Made by a program: the position numbers and the translations under genes. From Xenorhabdus doucetiae (GTDB lineage Bacteria > Pseudomonadota > Gammaproteobacteria > Enterobacterales > Enterobacteriaceae), in assembly GCF_000968195.1 (NCBI RefSeq), contig NZ_FO704550.1, positions 3,534,001 through 3,598,000 of the forward strand: a DNA stretch of 64,000 bases, given 5' to 3'. The number at the start of each line of letters is the position of its first letter. Position 1 is the first letter of the stretch. Below are positions 33,969 to 43,837 of this stretch, in pieces. The notes under the pieces are model-generated. The model did not search any database. It was not told the origin of the DNA and worked only from the letters and a program-made list of their open reading frames with translations.

Positions 33969-34763
33969 TTAAATGGCAACCGGGGCTTTAATACCGGGAT
34001 GTGGATCATAATCCACAATCTCAAAGTCTTCGAATTGATAATCGAACAGTGAATCGGGTTTCCGCTTAATCACTAACTGAGGTAACGCACGGGGTTCGCG
34101 GCTTAATTGCAGTTTAGTCTGTTCCAGGTGATTGCTGTAAAGATGGGTATCACCGCCCGTCCAAACAAAATCACCCACTTCAAGATCACACTGTTGCGCC
34201 ATCATATGTACTAATAGTGCGTAGCTGGCGATGTTGAACGGCAAGCCTAAAAACACGTCACAAGAGCGCTGGTAAAGCTGGCAGGAAAGTTTACCGTCTG
34301 CGACGTAGAACTGGAAAAAAGCATGGCATGGCGCCAATGCCATTTTATCTAATTCCCCGACGTTCCATGCGGAAACGATGATCCGGCGTGAATCAGGATC
34401 ACTTTTCAACTGCTCAATAACCTGCGTCAATTGATCGATTTGACGGCCATCCGCAGCGCCCCAGGCACGCCATTGTTTACCGTAAACCGGCCCTAAATCG
34501 CCATTTTCGTCAGCCCATTCATCCCAAATAGACACGCCATTATCATGCAGGTATTGGGTATTGGTATCGCCATTTAAGAACCAGAGTAATTCATGGATAA
34601 TCGAGCGAATATGACAACGCTTGGTGGTGACCAGTGGGAATCCTTCTTGCAAATTGAAACGCATCTGATGACCAAAGATAGAGAGTGTTCCCGTTCCTGT
34701 ACGGTCATCTTTTGCTGTGCCCTCTTCCAGCACTTTTTTCATTAAATCCAGATACTGTTTCAT
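33969..34763 (-). CDS. thyA: Thymidylate synthase
   Basis: A protein of 264 aa, identical in length to E. coli ThyA. The catalytic cysteine is in LAPCHAFFQFYV, the folate-binding region is GTGTLSIFGHQMRF, and the C terminus ends PVAI as in the family. It methylates dUMP to dTMP with methylene-tetrahydrofolate, producing dihydrofolate that FolA (61433-61918) recycles. Its ATG overlaps the lgt stop by 4 bp, implying translational coupling. Confidence 0.97.
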   Translation of the reverse strand: MKQYLDLMKKVLEEGTAKDDRTGTGTLSIFGHQMRFNLQEGFPLVTTKRCHIRSIIHELLWFLNGDTNTQYLHDNGVSIWDEWADENGDLGPVYGKQWRAWGAADGRQIDQLTQVIEQLKSDPDSRRIIVSAWNVGELDKMALAPCHAFFQFYVADGKLSCQLYQRSCDVFLGLPFNIASYALLVHMMAQQCDLEVGDFVWTGGDTHLYSNHLEQTKLQLSREPRALPQLVIKRKPDSLFDYQFEDFEIVDYDPHPGIKAPVAI

Positions 34764-35650
34764 TTTGCCTCTTGTACCTTGTTATTGCGAGTTTTGTTGC
34801 CGGGGTATTTATATGCCCATATCATCATCAGTATTCCCGCTAAAATCATCGGGACAGAAAGGATTTGCCCCATACTTATCCCTTCAAACAGCCCAAGCTG
34901 TGCGTCAGGCTGGCGGAAAAATTCGACGATGATGCGAAATGCACCGTAACCAATCAGGAATAAGCCTGAAACGCTCCCCATCGGGCGCGGTTTACGGATA
35001 AATAAATTGAGGATGATAAATAATACGATGCCTTCGAGCACCATCTCATATAACTGTGAGGGATGGCGTGGCAGGACACCGTATTTTTCCAGAATGGGCC
35101 ATAGCGAAGGATTGGCGCTGGCGATGGCGATATCTTCACTGCGGGAACCCGGAAATAACATTGCCCACGGCGTATCAAGCGTAACCCGCCCCCATAATTC
35201 GCCATTGATAAAGTTACCGATACGCCCCATGCCCAAACCAAAAGGCACTAAGGGAGCAACAAAATCCGCGACCTGTAAGAAATGGCGCTTGGTGCGGCGC
35301 GAAAACCACCACATGGCGCAAACGACGCCGACCAGTCCGCCGTGGAAAGACATTCCCCCATCCCAGACTTTAAACAGATAAAGCGGGTTATCCAGGAACA
35401 TTGGGAGATTATAGAACAAAACATAACCGAGGCGTCCACCGACGAAAACCCCGACAAACCCTGCATACAGTAAGTTCTCAACTTCGTTTTTGTCCCAGCC
35501 ACTGTTTGGTTTTGCTGCCCGGCGATTTGCCAGCCACATGGCGAAAACAAAACCGACCAGATACATAAAACCATACCAATGGAGGGATACCGGCCCGATT
35601 GAAAAGATGACAGGGTCAATATTAGGAAATGCCAGATAGCTAGTGCTCAT
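34760..35650 (-). CDS. lgt: Prolipoprotein diacylglyceryl transferase
   Basis: An inner-membrane enzyme of 296 aa with about seven transmembrane segments. It has the Lgt signature GRIGNFINGELWGRVT with the essential Arg and Asn, HGGLVG with the key His upstream, and the HPSQLYE motif. It attaches diacylglycerol to the lipobox cysteine of prolipoproteins such as MltA, the two Sel1 proteins and the putative immunity protein in this window. Confidence 0.97.
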   Translation of the reverse strand: MSTSYLAFPNIDPVIFSIGPVSLHWYGFMYLVGFVFAMWLANRRAAKPNSGWDKNEVENLLYAGFVGVFVGGRLGYVLFYNLPMFLDNPLYLFKVWDGGMSFHGGLVGVVCAMWWFSRRTKRHFLQVADFVAPLVPFGLGMGRIGNFINGELWGRVTLDTPWAMLFPGSRSEDIAIASANPSLWPILEKYGVLPRHPSQLYEMVLEGIVLFIILNLFIRKPRPMGSVSGLFLIGYGAFRIIVEFFRQPDAQLGLFEGISMGQILSVPMILAGILMMIWAYKYPGNKTRNNKVQEAK

Positions 35651-35828
35651 CGTTCCCCACTAAAAATCATGTTGTGTGAATGAATGATATTGTGAATAAA
35701 TGATCTTGTGCGAATAAATTATATGACTTGAATAGGTTAAGACAAATAATCACGGATAATAGCACAGGCAAGTGACTTGCTCACCACTAAACGGCATGTG
35801 GTTGCAAGCATGAAAATGCTGAAAGACA

Positions 35829-38075
35829 CTACTTACCACCCCGAATCAAGCCGCCCAAGCCCTGTGATTCCATAAATTCGGCGGACAGCGCTTTTACCTC
35901 ATGGCTGGTTTCGGCTTTCAATATCAATTCAATAAGGTGCTCAAGCTCCCTGGCATCCAACTGCCGCAGCAAATACTTGGTACGCGGAACGCTGCGGCCA
36001 CTCATGCTCAGGCTGCGATAGCCTAAACCAAGCAATATTAATGTTCCCATTGGCAGACCGGCCATTTCTCCGCATACGCTGATAGGGAGATCAAGGCGTT
36101 GGCATTCATCAAAGGCCAGTTTCAGGGCGCGGATCACCGCAGGATGTAAATTGTCATACAGCGAAGCGACGTGGGTATTATTGCGATCCACTGCAAGCAA
36201 GTACTGGGTCAAGTCATTCGTACCAACAGAAACAAAATCAATCCGTTGCTTTAATTGAGGCAGCAAAAAAAGCGTAGAGGGAACTTCAAGCATCATGCCA
36301 ATTTGGGGCATGGTAATGGTATCGGCTAATGCCTGCTCTACTTCAGCTTTCGCTCGCTCAATCAATTTGCGAACTTCATCAATTTCTTCAATACTGGTCA
36401 CCATCGGCAAGAGTATTTTTAAATTGCCCGTCTGTGCATTGGCTTTTAGCATCGCCCGAAGCTGGATCAGGAATATTTCCGGTTGATCGAGTGTAATGCG
36501 AATTCCCCGCCATCCCAGACAAGGATTTTCTTCATGGATAGGCATATAGGGAAGTTGTTTGTCAGCACCAATATCCAATGTTCTCAACGTTACTGGCTTA
36601 TCAGGAAAAAGTTCCAGCATCTCTTGGTAGCGATTTTTCTGCTCATCTTCTGATGGAAAACCGCTGTGCAGCATAAAAGGGATTTCTGTGCGGTACAGCC
36701 CAATGCCATCAATACTGTCTTCTATCTGCTGTTCATGTTTCAAATTCAGGCCAGCGTTGAGCTGCACCAGAATGCGTTCGCCGCTTTTTAACCGCGCTTG
36801 CTTTTGCTGTTCACATTCCGCCAGCTTGCTGAGAACTTGTTCTTCCTCAATGATTTGTTGGTATTCCTGAGCAACCAGTGGTTCTGGTTCAATTAAAATC
36901 TCTCCGCGATAACCATCAAGGATAAGCGTCCGGTTGTGTAGTAGCGCAGGCTGGATATCCGCCCCCATGATAGCGGGAATGCCCATCGCCCGAACCAGTA
37001 TGGCAGAATGGGAGTGAGTTGCGCCATCTCGCACAATCACGCCAACCAATTGATCTTGCGGCAATTCAGCCAACAGATTAGCACTGAGTTCATCAGCAAC
37101 CAGAATAAAGCGCTGCGGCCATTGCCTTGTTCCCGTGAAAGCATCATTCAGATGGAACAGTACCCGTTGACCCAGCGCCCGCAGATCCGATGCCCTCTCC
37201 CGCATGTAAGGATCTTGCAGGCTGGCAAACTGTTCGGCATATTTTTCAATCACCGTTTTAACCGCCCATTCCGCCACAAAACCGTTATCGACAGAATAAA
37301 ACAGATCTTGTTTGAGTTGAGGGTCATTTAATAGATGAGAATAGAGATCAAAAATCGCGGCGCTTTCTTTTTGTGAACTGGCGGTAAAACGCTTACTGAT
37401 ACGGCGGCATTCCGCGGTGGCTTCTTCGAGGGCAGACGTCAGCCTTGAACGTTCCGCCTGATAATCCAATGTTAATGCTTGCGTGACTTGTTCCAGCAAC
37501 GGTTGTGAGCAATCTCGCCATCCCTGCGCCATCACAATACCGTTAGAAATAGCGAGCGCCTTAATGCGGGTCTGACGATACCGGCCGAATACTCCTTTTG
37601 CTTGCGCCTGAGAGAGAACGGCAGCAAGCTGCATCGCCAATGTCACCATGAAGGATTCTTCACTTTCATTAAATAAGCGTCTTTCATGCTGTTGGACAAC
37701 TAATATTCCCTGCAATTGGCGACGATAAATAATCGGGACACCTAAAAAAGCCCGCAGGTTTTCTTCTTTCACTTGGGGAATATATTTAAAACTAGGGTGG
37801 TCACGCACATCAGCGAGGTTAATTAATTCAGACAAACGCCCAACTTGACCCACAACGCCTTCATCAAAGGCCAGACTGACTGCTTTCCCTTTCGGTTTGC
37901 TTAACCCTTTAGTCGCCATCAGGTAATAACATTGCCGCTGGTGATCGGCCAAATAGATAGAGCAAACATCCGTGTTCATTGCCAGACAGGTTTCATTGAC
38001 CAATAGCTCAAGCGCTTCAGATAAATTAGCTGCCATCGCAACCTTTTCGACAATTTCCCGTAAGCGCATGAGCAT
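35829..38075 (-). CDS. ptsP: Phosphoenolpyruvate-protein phosphotransferase PtsP (EI-Ntr)
   Basis: A protein of 748 aa, as in E. coli. The N-terminal GAF domain (about 1-165) is followed by a PEP-utiliser domain with the phosphorylated histidine in DGATHSHSAILVRAMGIPA, then the C-terminal PEP-binding TIM barrel with EIPFMLHSGFPSEDEQ and CGEMAG. It starts the nitrogen phosphotransferase chain PtsP-PtsO-PtsN, which senses glutamine through GAF. It lies just after rppH with 9 bases between them, so the two are cotranscribed. Confidence 0.96.
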   Translation of the reverse strand: MLMRLREIVEKVAMAANLSEALELLVNETCLAMNTDVCSIYLADHQRQCYYLMATKGLSKPKGKAVSLAFDEGVVGQVGRLSELINLADVRDHPSFKYIPQVKEENLRAFLGVPIIYRRQLQGILVVQQHERRLFNESEESFMVTLAMQLAAVLSQAQAKGVFGRYRQTRIKALAISNGIVMAQGWRDCSQPLLEQVTQALTLDYQAERSRLTSALEEATAECRRISKRFTASSQKESAAIFDLYSHLLNDPQLKQDLFYSVDNGFVAEWAVKTVIEKYAEQFASLQDPYMRERASDLRALGQRVLFHLNDAFTGTRQWPQRFILVADELSANLLAELPQDQLVGVIVRDGATHSHSAILVRAMGIPAIMGADIQPALLHNRTLILDGYRGEILIEPEPLVAQEYQQIIEEEQVLSKLAECEQQKQARLKSGERILVQLNAGLNLKHEQQIEDSIDGIGLYRTEIPFMLHSGFPSEDEQKNRYQEMLELFPDKPVTLRTLDIGADKQLPYMPIHEENPCLGWRGIRITLDQPEIFLIQLRAMLKANAQTGNLKILLPMVTSIEEIDEVRKLIERAKAEVEQALADTITMPQIGMMLEVPSTLFLLPQLKQRIDFVSVGTNDLTQYLLAVDRNNTHVASLYDNLHPAVIRALKLAFDECQRLDLPISVCGEMAGLPMGTLILLGLGYRSLSMSGRSVPRTKYLLRQLDARELEHLIELILKAETSHEVKALSAEFMESQGLGGLIRGGK

Positions 38076-38084
38076 AGCAATGAC

Positions 38085-38615
38085 CTAGCTTCTTCTACGA
38101 CGATGTAAATAAGGTGAAGGTAATAATGAAGCAGGTTCCTGCGCTGACATCACAATAGAAGAGAATTCTTTCATCACGCGGCGATAGACATCTCGTTTAA
38201 AAGAAACGACTTGTCGGACAGGATACCAGTAACTGACCCAACGCCAACCATCAAACTCCGGCGTTTTACTGCGCTGCACATTAATATCTGCTTCATTACA
38301 TAACAATTGCAATAAAAACCAACGTTGCTTTTGCCCAATACAAACGGGCTTTGTATCCCAACGCACCAAACGCTTGGGTAATTTGTAACGCAACCAGCTC
38401 CGGGTCGAGGCGAGAACCCGTACATCTTTGCGATTTAAACCAACTTCTTCGAACAACTCGCGATACATCGCTTGTTCTGGTGATTCCCCCGGATTGATAC
38501 CCCCTTGAGGAAACTGCCAGGAATGCTGCCCATAACGGCGGGCCCACAAAACCTGCCCTTGGCGATTACAAATTACAATTCCTACATTCGGGCGGTAGCC
38601 ATCATCATCGATCAC
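38085..38615 (-). CDS. rppH: RNA pyrophosphohydrolase RppH
   Basis: A Nudix hydrolase of 176 aa whose Nudix box GGINPGESPEQAMYRELFEE is intact. The N terminus MIDDDGYRPNVGIVICN matches the E. coli protein, and the start codon is GTG as there. It removes pyrophosphate from mRNA 5' ends, opening them to RNase E. It is the first gene of the rppH-ptsP transcript. Confidence 0.96.
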   Translation of the reverse strand: MIDDDGYRPNVGIVICNRQGQVLWARRYGQHSWQFPQGGINPGESPEQAMYRELFEEVGLNRKDVRVLASTRSWLRYKLPKRLVRWDTKPVCIGQKQRWFLLQLLCNEADINVQRSKTPEFDGWRWVSYWYPVRQVVSFKRDVYRRVMKEFSSIVMSAQEPASLLPSPYLHRRRRS

Positions 38616-38734
38616 CAGACTACCTCTCGGTATAACAAATTTAAAAAGATAGCTAATTGTTTCACACTCATCCCAAGCGGTAAACCTCTATGATTAGACT
38701 TTGCAGACGCAACCGAAGTCTCTACAATACCGCT

Positions 38735-38826
38735 ATCTCAACGGGGTGCGGCTGTCATAAAACAGTATTGCTGAGAACAAACCCGTCGAACCTGAACCGG
38801 TTAGTACCGTCGTAGGGATTTGAGAC
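38735..38826 (+). promoter_or_regulatory. TPP (thiamine pyrophosphate) riboswitch upstream of thiBPQ
   Basis: The THI-element core is clear: CAACGGGGTGCGG, then CTGAGAA, CCCGTCGAACCTGAACCGG and TTAGTACCGTCGTAGGGATT, with P1 closing TCTCA (38736-38740) on TGAGA (38821-38825). These are the conserved TPP-contacting segments of the aptamer. It sits about 160 bases before the thiB start, so TPP should repress expression of the thiamine ABC importer. The distance leaves room for an expression platform that contains several palindromes. Confidence 0.95.
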
Positions 38827-38897
38827 GCTAATCATTGATATAACAGATGTCATTTTCATTTAGCACCTTCTCAGATCCTTTGCTGTCTACTACTGAC

Positions 38898-38971
38898 AAA
38901 CATTAATTATTAATGTTTATAACCATCAATATTATTAACTATTGATGTTGCAACCGTTAATCCGTTGCAAC
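38898..38971 (+). repeat. Series of palindromes between TPP aptamer and thiB
   Basis: Three consecutive dyads: AAACATTAAT-T-ATTAATGTTT (38898-38918), CATCAATA/TATTGATG (38924-38947, 8-base loop), and two GTTGCAAC palindromes at 38947-38954 and 38964-38971 that can pair with each other. The last ends four bases before the AGGAGA ribosome binding site of thiB. They may form the riboswitch expression platform. Confidence 0.55.
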
Positions 38972-38985
38972 GACAGGAGAGCAAA

Positions 38986-40005
38986 GTGTTTAAGAAATTA
39001 TTTTCCCGTTTTATGACTATCGCTATCGGTCTGCTGTCTATTTCTGCCAGTCTCTTTGCTCAGACAGCTCAGGCGAAACCAACACTGACCGTTTACACTT
39101 ATGATTCCTTTGCCTCTGAATGGGGGCCGGGGCCTGCCATCAAAAAAGCCTTCGAAGCAGAGTGTGGCTGTGAACTAAAACTGGTTGCGTTGGAAGACGG
39201 GGTATCTTTGTTGAACCGTTTGCGGATGGAAGGCCAAAAGACACCGGCAGATATTATACTGGGGTTAGATAACAATCTGATCCAAGCCGCGCAACAAACT
39301 GGGTTATTCACATCGAGTCAGGTTGATACCTCAAAACTGACATTACCCATCACATGGAACAATACGACATTTATTCCGTATGATTACGGTTATTTTGCCT
39401 TTATTTACAACAAAAACACCCTGCCTCATCCCCCAAAAAGTATGGATGAATTAATCAATAGCCGCCAGAATTGGAAAATTATTTATCAAGATCCCCGTAC
39501 CAGCACGCCGGGACTGGGGTTATTGCTCTGGATACAGGAGCTTTATGGCGACAAGGCCGCACAGGAGTGGCAGAAAGTAGCCAAAAAGACACTCACCGTC
39601 ACTAAGGGCTGGAGTGAAGCCTATGGCCTGTTTCTGAAAGGTGAAGGGGATATGGTACTGAGCTATACCACGTCACCCGGCTATCACATTATGTCAGAGA
39701 AAAAAGATAATTATGCCGCTGCCCTTTTCAAGGAAGGACACTACTTGCAGATTGAAGTGGCGGCTCAGGTGGCCTCCAGCAAACAGCCGGAACTGGCGCA
39801 AAAGTTCATGAAATTCATGATCTCACCGGCATTTCAGCAAGTTCTTCCAACCACGCAATGGATGTATCCCGTGATTGATATTCCTTTGCCGGATGTTTTC
39901 AGGCAACTTCCTGTTCCTGAGAAATCGCTGCAATTTAACGCAGATGATGTGGCAAAACACCGTACAAAATGGATCCGTACATGGCAAAGCGCTGTAAGCC
40001 GTTAA
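38986..40005 (+). CDS. thiB: Thiamine-binding periplasmic protein ThiB (TbpA)
   Basis: A protein of 339 aa, with GTG start at 38986 preceded by AGGAGAG; an upstream in-frame start at 38965 lies before the ribosome binding site. The signal peptide ends near AQAKP. The mature part begins TLTVYTYDSFASEWGPGPA as in E. coli TbpA and retains TSTPGLGLLLW and TKGWSEAYGLFL. It captures thiamine, TMP and TPP for the ThiPQ transporter. It is controlled by the TPP riboswitch and overlaps thiP by 25 bp. Confidence 0.95.
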   Translation: MFKKLFSRFMTIAIGLLSISASLFAQTAQAKPTLTVYTYDSFASEWGPGPAIKKAFEAECGCELKLVALEDGVSLLNRLRMEGQKTPADIILGLDNNLIQAAQQTGLFTSSQVDTSKLTLPITWNNTTFIPYDYGYFAFIYNKNTLPHPPKSMDELINSRQNWKIIYQDPRTSTPGLGLLLWIQELYGDKAAQEWQKVAKKTLTVTKGWSEAYGLFLKGEGDMVLSYTTSPGYHIMSEKKDNYAAALFKEGHYLQIEVAAQVASSKQPELAQKFMKFMISPAFQQVLPTTQWMYPVIDIPLPDVFRQLPVPEKSLQFNADDVAKHRTKWIRTWQSAVSR

Positions 40006-41585
40006 TCGCGGGTTGGTTATTGCCGGGGATCATTGCCTCCGGCCTGTTAGTGATTGTTGCCCTGTCAGCATTTGGAACGCTGTGGTTCAATGCGCCGGAA
40101 AGCCATTGGCAGGCGTTCTTGAGTGACAGCTATCTCTGGCATGTCATTCGATTCACGTTCTGGCAGGCATTTCTTTCTGCCGTCTTCTCGGTCACACCGG
40201 CGATTTTTCTGGCACGGGCACTTTACCGACGCCATTTTCCCGGAAAAAGGCTATTTCTGCGCTTATGCGCCATGACTTTGATCCTGCCTGTTTTGGTGGC
40301 GCTGTTCGGGCTTCTCACCGTGTATGGTCAGACCGGCTGGCTGGCCAATCTTTGCCAATGGCTGGGCATGGAATATCGGTTTACACCTTACGGGCTGCAA
40401 GGCATTTTGCTGGCACATATTTTCTTTAATCTACCGATGGCAACACGGTTATTGCTGCAATCTCTGGAAAATATTGCCATTGAGCAGCGGCAACTTGCCG
40501 CCCAGCTTGGTATGAACGAATGGCAGCATTTTCGTTTTATCGAATGGCCTTATCTGCGCCGCCAAATTTTACCGACCGGTGCCCTGATTTTCATGCTGTG
40601 CTTTGCCAGTTTTGCTACCGTGCTTGCACTGGGTGGTGGCCCTGCCGCAACCACGATCGAACTGGCGATTTATCAGGCGCTCAGTTACGACTACGATCTG
40701 GGTCACGCCGCCCTGCTTGCCTTGATCCAACTTTTTTGCTGCCTCGGTCTGGTACTTCTCAGCCAAAAACTTAAAGGGGCACTTTCCGTGGGTTACGGGC
40801 ATCAACAACAGTGGCGTAATCCACAGGATTCATGGCTGAGAAAATTATCTGATGGTTTACTGATTGGCGTCGCGTTACTGCTGTTGCTTCCCCCTTTATT
40901 GGCAGTCATCGTTGATGGCCTGAACCGTGATATTGTTGTTGTCTTAAGCCAACCAGCTTTATGGCAAGCCCTGAAAACCTCCATTATCATTGCGTTGGGT
41001 GCGGGATTATTGTGTGTCATCCTGACCATGATGTTGCTCTGGAGCAGCCGCGAATTACGTTTGCGTCATTCCCCCCTCTGGGGACAAGCAATGGAAACCA
41101 GCGGATTGTTGATCCTTGCCATGCCGGGCATTGTGCTTGCGACCGGCTTTTTTCTCCTGCTGAACACCACTATTGGCCTACCCCAATCACCTTACGGGTT
41201 GATTATTCTGACCAACGCCTTGATGGCGATCCCTTACGCGCTAAAAGTATTGGAAAATCCCATGCGTGATTTGGCCGTGCGTTACAACCCCTTATGCCAT
41301 TCCCTCAATATTCAGGGCATTCACCGTTTATGCTGGATCGAGCTTAAGGCATTAAAAATGTCCTTGGCACAAGCACTGGCTTTCGCCTGTGTCTTATCGA
41401 TTGGTGATTTTGGTGTGGTCGCGTTATTTGGCAACGAAGATTTCCGTACCCTGCCTTATTACCTTTATCAACAAATTGGCGCCTATCGCAGTCAGGATGG
41501 TGCCGTGACCGCATTCCTGCTGCTGCTACTCTGTTTTATATTATTCACTGTGATTGAACGCCTGCCGAGCCGAAGCCATGATTAA
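39981..41585 (+). CDS. thiP: Thiamine ABC transporter permease ThiP
   Basis: A permease of 534 aa (536 in E. coli) built as two fused permease halves. About 12 transmembrane segments and two EAA-type loops are visible, the first near EQRQLAAQLGMNEWQHFRF and the second around NPLCHSLNIQGIHRL. I chose ATG 39981, which matches the E. coli N terminus MATRRQPLIPGW in layout (here MAKRCKPLIAGW). It overlaps thiB upstream and thiQ downstream. Confidence 0.95.
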   Translation: MAKRCKPLIAGWLLPGIIASGLLVIVALSAFGTLWFNAPESHWQAFLSDSYLWHVIRFTFWQAFLSAVFSVTPAIFLARALYRRHFPGKRLFLRLCAMTLILPVLVALFGLLTVYGQTGWLANLCQWLGMEYRFTPYGLQGILLAHIFFNLPMATRLLLQSLENIAIEQRQLAAQLGMNEWQHFRFIEWPYLRRQILPTGALIFMLCFASFATVLALGGGPAATTIELAIYQALSYDYDLGHAALLALIQLFCCLGLVLLSQKLKGALSVGYGHQQQWRNPQDSWLRKLSDGLLIGVALLLLLPPLLAVIVDGLNRDIVVVLSQPALWQALKTSIIIALGAGLLCVILTMMLLWSSRELRLRHSPLWGQAMETSGLLILAMPGIVLATGFFLLLNTTIGLPQSPYGLIILTNALMAIPYALKVLENPMRDLAVRYNPLCHSLNIQGIHRLCWIELKALKMSLAQALAFACVLSIGDFGVVALFGNEDFRTLPYYLYQQIGAYRSQDGAVTAFLLLLLCFILFTVIERLPSRSHD

Positions 41586-42279
41586 ACTTGAAAATATCAC
41601 TTACACTTATGAACACCTTGCCATGTATTTTAATGTCAGCGTAAAGGCCGGAGAACGTATTGCGATCCTCGGCCCAAGCGGGGCGGGTAAAAGCACATTG
41701 TTAAGTTTAATGGCCGGTTTTCAGTTTCCAGAACAAGGTAATATCTGGCTGGATAGCGAAAATCATACGAATACCCCACCTTCCAAACGCCCTGTTTCGA
41801 TGCTGTTTCAGGAAAATAACCTGTTTTCCCATCTGACCATTGCGCAAAATATTGGTTTGGGATTGCACCCCGGATTGCGGTTAAGCACCGGGCAAAAGAA
41901 AACGCTGCAACAGATTGCCGCTCAGGTATCACTGGAGGCGTGTTTATCTCGCCTGCCGGCTCAACTTTCTGGCGGGCAGCGCCAACGGGCGGCACTGGCG
42001 CGTTGCTTAGTCCGCCACCAGCCGATTTTATTGCTGGATGAACCCTTTTCAGCCCTTGATCCCGCTTTGCGTAATGAAATGCTGGAATTGCTCGATCAGA
42101 TATGCAATGAGCGACAAATGACTTTACTGATGGTGTCTCACAATCTTCACGATGCCGCGAAAATCGCCCCGCGTTCCCTGCTGATTGTGGATGGAAAAAT
42201 TCATTATGATGGAGAAACGAAGAAGCTGGTGAATGGCGAGGTGGATGAGGCGGGGGTTTTGGGGATAACAGCTTTTTAA
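41578..42279 (+). CDS. thiQ: Thiamine ABC transporter ATP-binding protein ThiQ
   Basis: An ABC ATPase of 233 aa with Walker A GPSGAGKSTLLSLMAG, signature LSGGQRQRAALARCL, Walker B ILLLDEPFSALDPA and the switch His in MVSHNLHD. The ATG at 41578 overlaps the thiP end by 8 bp. It powers import of thiamine bound by ThiB. It is the last gene of the operon; a 184-bp gap follows. Confidence 0.96.
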   Translation: MIKLENITYTYEHLAMYFNVSVKAGERIAILGPSGAGKSTLLSLMAGFQFPEQGNIWLDSENHTNTPPSKRPVSMLFQENNLFSHLTIAQNIGLGLHPGLRLSTGQKKTLQQIAAQVSLEACLSRLPAQLSGGQRQRAALARCLVRHQPILLLDEPFSALDPALRNEMLELLDQICNERQMTLLMVSHNLHDAAKIAPRSLLIVDGKIHYDGETKKLVNGEVDEAGVLGITAF

Positions 42280-42463
42280 GACAAAGAACCATACATGTCT
42301 ATAAAGAATAGCTTCATTTGATAACCAGAATAAGGAAATAAAACTTCTGTTTATTACAGTACTGAATAGCCTGTATATCATTTCCAACCAATATAATTTT
42401 TGCTAATGTTTTGCGTTATTCTTTTTCCACCGATTGCACCTATAAAAAATAGGGAATAACAAT

Positions 42464-43804
42464 ATGGAACGACTAACGCCAGTCTGTTTTTTTCTTACCC
42501 TCGGTCTTTTGACAACAGCATGTACTCCAAATGATCCCTGCCAAATAGATGAAACTTCCTTTTCTGCTTGCTTAAAATTAGCCAATCAAGGCGATGCTAA
42601 AGCGCAATATAAAACAGGAAAACTGTATGAGACAGGATTAGGGGTAGAACAAAACTATCAAGAGGCATTCAAATGGTATACCCATGCTGCCAATCAAAAT
42701 AATGCCGATGCACAAGCTAACCTTGGTGAATTTTATCAGGAAGGGCTAGGTGTAGAGAAAGACTATCAAAAAGCCATTGCGTGGTATAAAAAATCAGTGG
42801 AACAAGGTCATGCTGATGTTCAAACTAAATTGAACAGACTCTATAAAGCAGAGGCCGAAAGATATCTCCTGCTAGCCAAACAGGGGGATATTGCTGCACA
42901 AAATCATCTTGGTGATCTCTATTACTATGGATCAGGTGTAACACAAGATTATGAAAAAGCAGCTGAATGGTATAGTTCGGCAGCTAAACAAGGGGATATC
43001 GGTGCACAAGCTAACATTGGTTATCTCTATAGTAAGGGATTGGGTGTAACGCAAGACTATAAAGAAGCAGCCAAATGGTATACCAAAGCGGCTAAACAAG
43101 GTGATTACACTGCACAATATAATATGGGATATCTTTCTTTGAATGGCTTAGGCGTTATTCAAGATAATGAAGAAGCTATCAAATGGTATACCCTGGCAGC
43201 TAACCAAGGAGACATAGATGCGCAGCTTGAGCTTGCCGCTTTTTATTACAATGGCATCGATGGAATAAAAAATTATACCGAATCCGCCAAATGGTATATC
43301 AAAGCCGCTGAACAGGGGAATGCTTACGCACAATATATGCTGGGACGTTTCTATGATGTTGGGCAAGGTGTAACGCAAGACTATAAAGAAGCCATCCAAT
43401 GGTATACCCAAGCCGCTAATCAAGGAAACGAAGGTGCTCAAACTAATCTTGGCTATATCTATAGTGAAGGATTAGGTGTTCAAAAAAATAGTGCAGTGGC
43501 AATGAAATGGTTTTTAAAAGCAGCAGAACAAGGATCCGCTACAGCAGCAAATAATATTGCTGCACATTATCTGGATGGAGATGGTGTAAAAAGAGACGCT
43601 AAAAAAGCGATAGAGTGGTTGACTAAATCAGCAGAACTAGGTGAAGGAATAGCTCAACGAAATCTAGGCATGATTTATGAGCGAGGGGAAATTGTCCCAC
43701 AGGATTATGAAAAAGCCCTTGAATGGTATAAAAAAGCCGCTGATAACGGTGCGAGTGATGTTGTATTGAAAGTGGAAGAACTGACTAAAAAACTCCATAA
43801 GTAA
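42464..43804 (+). CDS. Sel1-repeat lipoprotein A
   Basis: A 446-aa lipoprotein with signal and lipobox LTTAC at residues 16-20. After a short conserved head (TPNDPCQIDETSFSACLKL) come about ten full Sel1-like repeats of 36 residues of the form A-QGD-AQ-LG-LY-GLGV-QDY-EA-KWY-KA, plus one shortened unit. Sel1 domains are alpha-alpha scaffolds for protein binding. It is followed after 33 bases by a paralogue of 385 aa. The head and first repeat are nearly the same in both. No catalytic domain is visible; a periplasmic or surface binding role is inferred. Confidence 0.88.
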   Translation: MERLTPVCFFLTLGLLTTACTPNDPCQIDETSFSACLKLANQGDAKAQYKTGKLYETGLGVEQNYQEAFKWYTHAANQNNADAQANLGEFYQEGLGVEKDYQKAIAWYKKSVEQGHADVQTKLNRLYKAEAERYLLLAKQGDIAAQNHLGDLYYYGSGVTQDYEKAAEWYSSAAKQGDIGAQANIGYLYSKGLGVTQDYKEAAKWYTKAAKQGDYTAQYNMGYLSLNGLGVIQDNEEAIKWYTLAANQGDIDAQLELAAFYYNGIDGIKNYTESAKWYIKAAEQGNAYAQYMLGRFYDVGQGVTQDYKEAIQWYTQAANQGNEGAQTNLGYIYSEGLGVQKNSAVAMKWFLKAAEQGSATAANNIAAHYLDGDGVKRDAKKAIEWLTKSAELGEGIAQRNLGMIYERGEIVPQDYEKALEWYKKAADNGASDVVLKVEELTKKLHK

Positions 43805-43837
43805 TGGAACATTCCCGCTAAAATAAGGAATAGATAT

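Noticed and set aside
41636..42292. 218-aa minus-strand frame over thiQ
   Set aside because: Antisense to the complete ABC ATPase gene with all its motifs; considered a shadow.
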